From Paragordius varius (Eukaryota; Nematomorpha), in contig OZ176050.1 of NCBI GenBank assembly GCA_964247055.1, forward strand, positions 10,106,001-10,170,000: a DNA stretch of 64,000 nt. Reading direction: 5' to 3'. Under the pieces are notes generated by a model. That model saw only the letters and a program-made list of their open reading frames with translations, was not told where the DNA came from and ran no database searches. The stretch's first letter is position 1. Each line of letters opens with the position of its first letter. A program made the position numbers and the translations under genes. Shown piece after piece: positions 58,660-64,000 of this stretch.

Positions 58660-59550
58660 TATTTTAGTCAAAACATCATGCATCGGCTTCGCATTTCGCT
58701 CATCTTTCATGCACTATACGAATGCTGTGCCAGAACATGGTCGTTTTCGGAAAACCTTTCGTCAAGCCATTTTTTACGTCTTCATCTTGGCGAAAGTATG
58801 CCCCATTGATGCCAAGTTGTAGTCAGATGGTGGCGGATGCGAACAAATTGCCTATCAAAGCGATTTCAAGGTGGCTTTTACAGGTTTTACCGCAAGAGAC
58901 GAAGCATTTTCATGTAGCAAAATTACTTTGCCATGTCTACTGACCGATTCGGGTGTTTTTTTGATTAATGCATGGTTTTAAATTATCATTTGTTATCGAT
59001 AGCATTGTGTAATGACGGTTTCACCGGGTTGGAAAAGATTATTTCTGGTCCCACCAAACACGGAGCATGGTCTTCTTCTCAGCAGTCGGCCTTGAGGCTT
59101 GACAAGGTGCCATGATTTCTCGTTAGATTCAAAGCTCCTCTCATCCCACATCCCTATTCAAAGCAAAAATATTCTTTTTGTGACGTTGAAGCAGGATTTC
59201 ACAAGTCACTTCAATTTTCAGTTTGCATTCATTAAAATTGCGTGGGATCCATTTATTGAGATCGTTTTTCCCATTGCTGTAGACATTTATTGATTTTTTT
59301 TGTGATACATGTAATGCCTCTGCAATTTTTTAAGTTTGAATTGAGACATCAGCTATAACTCTTGAATATGATCGTTTTTGTTTTGTAGTCGTACCAGAGC
59401 GCCTACAGTCTTCATGAAATCCCAACTTTTAATATTTCAAAACCATATTTCAAATTAATCGATAGGAAATGTCACCTTATGTTTCTGCCTGCAAACGATA
59501 ACTTTCAACAGCCTTTTTCTAATGCGTACCGCAGACGTTCTTTTTATTGT
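58660..59550 (-). mobile_element. Decayed mariner transposase (Tc1/mariner DNA transposon)
   Basis: Minus-strand frames, repeatedly broken, follow the mariner transposase in order: VESYRLQAETYGD near the N-terminus, LKKLQRHYMYH in the helix-turn-helix region, INGSHAILMNANxKLK, LLQRHKKNIFALNRDV (usual LLQRHKKKxFLxRxVTGDEKW), LRVWWDQK near 59045, CLLHENASSLAVKPVK (around the second catalytic Asp), PPPSDYNLAS (usual YSPDLAPSDYHLF), and WHSIRIVHER near 58700. The first catalytic motif is degraded. About 0.9 kb of a ~1.3-kb element remains; terminal inverted repeats were not located. Confidence 0.8.
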
Positions 59551-60091
59551 CAAAATTTGACGTGATTACTGATTAATAACATAAAGACGCTAGTTTTTAG
59601 CGAACTCAACTTGTGTGAGTTTGCCGTTTAATGTCAAATGAATGTATAAATGAAATGTGTACTTTTCGCTGGCGTGTTCTCTTATTAAACGGTAATAACT
59701 TAGAACTACACCTGGTATATTGCAAAGATAAACTTGAGTTGATGAAAGGTAAACTTTCAAATTTATAAAAAATAACAGAATACGATTCATACTAATCTTT
59801 TATTATCTTAAAGTTAAAGGATGCAATGGTATATTTTGATTTTTTATTTTAGGGTGAGAGTTGCTCCCACTATATCGTATTTAAGTGAATTAACAATATT
59901 TATAATATGGTTATTCCCTATTGTTTCTGAAAACTGCCTCTCTTGCAAACATTATTTTGATCAGAATGCGTATTATTCCAACTTGATTTAACTTAACTAT
60001 TAATGTCTGAAAATAGAATTTTTTTATTTCTATTTCTATTCATGTCAGGCCTTAAAATTTTTATTTATGATTTTTTTATTCCATCATTGCA

Positions 60092-60404
60092 GGCAGACGG
60101 TAAAAAATCTTTAATGACTTGCCATGAAAAAATGGAGTATTTACTGATATTGTATGCTTCAAATAAACTGATAAATATATTTACAACTATTTTTTATGTT
60201 ATAGATTTTATAGTAATAATGAATCCAAAAGATTTAATTAACACTCGCCTGTCCAGGTCTTACAATGATGGTAAAAAATGTGCGGTTTTGGGATTCGAGA
60301 TTACGCAAAGCCAGACTAGTGTGCAGTTTGATGAAGTAACCTTTGACCAAAATTTGAGGTTACAAATACAGCACTTACAGTTTCTAAACCCAAATTATAA
60401 GTAA
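60092..60404 (+). CDS. Unrecognised open frame, probable terminal exon(s)
   Basis: I do not recognise it. The last part reads MNPKDLINTRLSRSYNDGKK, CAVLGFEITQSQTSVQFDEV and TFDQNLRLQIQHLQFLNPN, then YK and TAA, with a balanced composition unlike the AT noise around it. Acceptor-like sites precede it (ATCATTGCAG at about 60091, TATGTTATAG at about 60204), and AATAAATAAATAAA follows within 20 bases of the stop, as in a short 3' UTR. The frame is open back to 60003, but the upstream part is Phe/Leu/Ile-rich and may be intron. It is transcribed away from CUX/CASP if real. Confidence 0.3.
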
Positions 60405-62590
60405 ATAAATAAATAAATCATAATGCCTTTCTATATTCAAATGATTACCTTATAGTTTTATTTCAAAGATGTAATTGCAATCGAAAATTCTTAATGTTGA
60501 GTTTAATTTTTTATAATTTACTATTAAAATTCCAACGTATTTGCCATAATTAAGGATATCTGCGAATTGCTATTACAAAAAATTTGATAAGTATTGTAAG
60601 ATATAAATAAATTGAGATGTGTCCAGTAATTAAAAGGTAACCAGTTCAAAGTTCGCATTTAAACTGAATTCTTAATTTATTAAATTTTATTATCACGATA
60701 CTTTCGATTTAGATATTTTTTAAAGTTATTAATGAATAATATAATTAACCTTTTTATAAATTATTTGTTTTCATTAATCTTTCATAATTTTGAGTTATAA
60801 TATGCCAAATCGATATATTTAACACAAATTCCTAAATAATTAATATTGCATTATGATTGTGTTTATAACAAATTATATCCTTATATTTAAGTATATCTAT
60901 CGTGTCACCATAGTAACTTTGCCTAAAATATTTTTTTTTAAGATTTAAACTTAGACATTTTTTAAGCCACATCTATAAAAAGATTTTATATAATTTTTTT
61001 TATTAGACTTTAGAGGCTCTTTTAATTTATAAAAATAATTTCAAAAATGGAATATAAATATATCTAGTTATTTTGACATTGCCTGATTCTGACCGCTTTT
61101 ACTCAAACTAGTCAAAAAGATGATAATGTTCAAAAGATATACAGTAACGTATGAAAATTATTCCCTTAACATAAGCAATTAAAACACATGGTAGATATGA
61201 ACATCATAATGTGTTTTTTTGTCATCATGATATTGTAGAAAAGAAGATTTGTGTCAGTTTGCTTAAATAGGGAAGTGGTGACACACTATGCATGTGAATA
61301 ATTCAGAGTTAACCCTACAATTTTTCCATATTCGCTGGGCATTGTTAAGGTTTCATCGGTCCGGTTTTACTAAAGTTCCTAACCTACAAAAGCTAAAAAT
61401 AGGCTATAATATTTATATTTTTTTATTTTGCATCGTTGTTTTAACGTATAATTTTAAAATATAAACACAATTTGCAATAAATATTAACTAACAAACTTAG
61501 TTTCTTTTCCAAATCCATTGAAATAAAAAGATTATTATTAAACTATTTTAAGGTCAAATCTGAAAAATAAAGATTTTTTTTCATAGTTTAAAGGGAATGT
61601 AATCATCTACTAATGAATTATTTTAAATATTAAGATTATTTAGATTTTTAGAATGAATATTTATAGTTATTATAACTTTTTTGGAACAGTCATAAATAAT
61701 GTAAATTGACTAGTCAGTAAAATATTTAAAACATGTTTTAATATTCTTTATGCTAATAACTAAAATGTTTAATAGTTGTTATGACAAAATAGGGTAATTT
61801 GCACGAAAAAACCAATTATTAAAATAATTTATAAGCACTCTCCTTATTGCATATATAATATGGGAAAAAATGGTAAAAAATAAGTTTTTGGACAATGTAT
61901 ACAATACCTAGTTTATTTATTATGTTTTAAAACAATGAATCGGTTAAACTAAATAATATAAATATACATATATAGGGAACAAAATAATTAACATTATAAG
62001 CAACTATACGACATATTTTATATTTAATTTTTAATGTAATAAAAGTTTCCACATAAAATTATTAGTATAGTGAGTGTTGTCACCAATTCCTAACTGAGCT
62101 GATGATGCGTCGACTGCGTGTTACGGCTTAGTTCAGTTAAGGTTTCAAGCTATTCTATTTGGCGGGGTTTGCGAATTTAAAGCGGGGCATGTTTAATCCA
62201 CCATCAGGCTGAAACTTGAAATAAATTGATTCATTTAACATGTATAATACCCATTTTTCTGACCCTCATTATTGGAAAATAAAAGCATTTTATGGTTTAT
62301 ATTTGTATTCCTCCTATTTCCATGATCCGTTTCTGCCTTTTTTTGTTTGCCAATTTGCAATTTTAAATTATTTATTCTAGACTGAAATCAAGTTAAAAAA
62401 TGCAAATTTTAAAACCATTTCGTTGCTGAACCACGGTATTATCAACTCGTCACAACATCAGTGCGATTTGAATCAAATATATAATCCTTTTACGCGTATT
62501 ATTTATAAAAAATATTTTTAAAGCCATATTCAATAAATCTTTTTCTCAAATTTAGCACTTTGTAATAGTTTGTTTTGTGATAGCACTAAT
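60405..62590. other. AT-rich stretch, nothing recognised except one unidentified island
   Basis: No gene recognised. An element-like end TACAGTAACGTATGAAAA occurs at 61140. A G+C-richer island at 62085-62185 (TGATGATGCGTCGACTGCGT...) is unidentified. Confidence 0.5.
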
Positions 62591-62603
62591 AAATTTTGCT
62601 ATA

Positions 62604-62778
62604 TACAGTATGAGTAAGTATACATTGCTAGAAAGTTATTAATTATTGCCAAATAGCATATACAACAAAGGGCAGTATTATTGGCTTCTATTTTTAGCCA
62701 ATAATAATTCTCTTTGCTGCATATGCTATTTGACAATAATTAATAATTTTCTAGCAATATATACTTAATCATACTGTA
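62604..62778. mobile_element. Hairpin MITE family B, copy 1 (175 bp, near-perfect palindrome)
   Basis: The left arm TACAGTATGAGTAAGTATAC...GCTAGAAA and right arm TTTCTAGCAATATATACTTA...ATACTGTA pair along almost their whole length (about 80 bases each), with a short loop around 62690. The TACAGTA ends again suggest a Tc1/mariner-type source with a TA target. Confidence 0.85.
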
Positions 62779-64000
62779 TTTTTTGAGCCTTCTACTAATA
62801 TTAAAAGAGATTTGTTGCAATCGGATTTGGAAGTTTCTATAGACTGTAAAAATTACAAAAGTTAAATATTTATTATTATATTTATTTGAATATCCGGGTA
62901 AAACACCAAAAATAGGTTTTTTTATCCATTGTCAGCAAAAATTTACAATGTTACAATTTCTTCGTCATAGCATAATATTTTTAAGTTTCGAGACGGCTTA
63001 CGGTTTAACCTCGTTGAACCGTACAGTTGACAACATTACACTCAGTTGTAAAGCTTATTGTTGAATATGTTATCAATTAAATTTGTAAAATTTTAATTCT
63101 TTGGTTTTTAGAGAGAAGTAGTCTTTAACGAAGAATCAATGCAAATATATAATTTTTATAGCTAACGATATCAGCTTTATGAGTGGAGTTAAAATAACAT
63201 ACCCCTAAAATTATTTTTGAGTATGGATGATACCATAGGAAAGTCCTAAGGGTAATGCACAAAAGGTTTAGATGATAAATAGTTTCAAAGGAAATTAATT
63301 AAAGTCATAAAAAGATATATATCGAACTAATATTTCGACCACAGATGGTCTCTCGATACCAAACCGTGATAATCATCGGTTGGGCTCATCATGGTTTGCA
63401 AATTAAATTGATATTTGGCAAGATTGGAAGCCGTCCGCAAGCCGATAAAATCGTAGATCCGATTATGAAATCAAGAATATATTAGTGATTTGCATATGGT
63501 TTAAAACCTCAAAGCCTAAAATTTCAAATATTCAATTTAAATAGAGCAAATAATTATAATTTTTCTTTCAATATGTTATGCGCAGCAACAGTGAATTTCA
63601 TTAATAGAGCCAAATGTTTGATAGTTTGATTTTCACAAAGGCTTTAGCATTAATACCAAAAGAAAATAAAGTGTATGAAATTGTTTATTTGAAAATATGA
63701 TTAACATTTCGTAATTGGGGTATTTAAATACCCCAGACTAAATTTGAGTTAAGATTTTTAAAAATGGTCACAATTTAAATTTATGATTCTATCCTAATAA
63801 AAATTATATAAATATGCCAAAAAATCTTAATAAAATTTTGTTTTGAAAAAAAAGTTCCATGTCAAACTACTTCGACGCCATTTTTATTTTAAAATGTTTT
63901 TGCAAAATATCGTCTTCATGTAATTTTAAAGGTAAAATTAAATCTAATTTTTTATTTAAATTACATCTAACATTGATAGAAATAGAAAAAGCGGTTTATT
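62779..64000. other. Right-edge stretch with a small hairpin and an unidentified island
   Basis: A perfect-looking stem ACGGTTTAAC-CTC-GTTGAACCGT lies at about 62999-63023. At 63310-63485 a G+C-richer stretch has a ~57-codon forward frame (FRPQMVSRYQTVIIIGWAHH, then KIGSRPQADKIVDPIM) of unknown origin, possibly transposon-derived. Nothing else was recognised. Confidence 0.4.

Noticed and set aside
1-64000. Bacterial-type features (operons, Shine-Dalgarno sites, CRISPR arrays)
   Set aside because: Genes are spliced and eukaryotic; tandem repeats here are microsatellites without spacers.
1-64000. LTR retroelements, Polintons or other virus-like elements
   Set aside because: No long terminal repeats, capsid, integrase or polymerase-B signatures were recognised; the only reverse-transcriptase remains are LINE-type.

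Overview
This is a very AT-rich piece of an animal nuclear genome, carrying two recognisable spliced genes, both on the minus strand. Splice sites are GT-AG, and exon phases join cleanly when each exon is read against the known protein families. Coding sequence is interrupted by (TA)n and GATA repeats, short inverted-repeat elements and decayed transposons. The animal cannot be named from sequence alone. Two introns of only 25 and 26 bases in the first gene are far below the usual animal minimum and are of the size known for dicyemid mesozoans. That is a pointer, not a proof, because other introns here reach 15 kb.

Region by region. 49-1851: the 5' five coding exons of mitochondrial Lon protease (395 codons; the ATPase and protease parts lie beyond the left edge). 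1852-6416: intergenic, holding a ~1 kb imperfect palindrome and several hAT-like non-autonomous elements. 6417-50600: one large CUX/CASP locus. A 21-codon first exon at 50538-50600 and seven more shared exons encode a 415-residue coiled-coil N-terminus. From exon 8 the transcript can go two ways. It can enter ten compact CUX exons (18004-11618) with three CUT DNA-binding domains, or skip all of them by a 10.6-kb intron into six CASP exons (10301-6417) ending in a C-terminal membrane anchor. I read the CASP product as complete at 685 residues and the CUX product at 2268 residues. 50601-64000: the upstream side of CUX/CASP, with a decayed mariner transposon, hairpin elements, and an unrecognised reading frame near 60.2 kb.

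How the genes work together: one promoter region would make a Golgi-tethering membrane protein (CASP) and a nuclear CUT-domain DNA-binding protein from the same 5' exons, as in other animals. The main surprise is that the CUX arm ends without a homeodomain. All ten CUX exons are accounted for with short introns between them, and no homeodomain helix-3 motif (WFxNxR) is present between CUT3 and the stop, nor was a candidate exon seen downstream in the locus. Lon lies 4.6 kb downstream of CASP on the same strand and shows no functional link.
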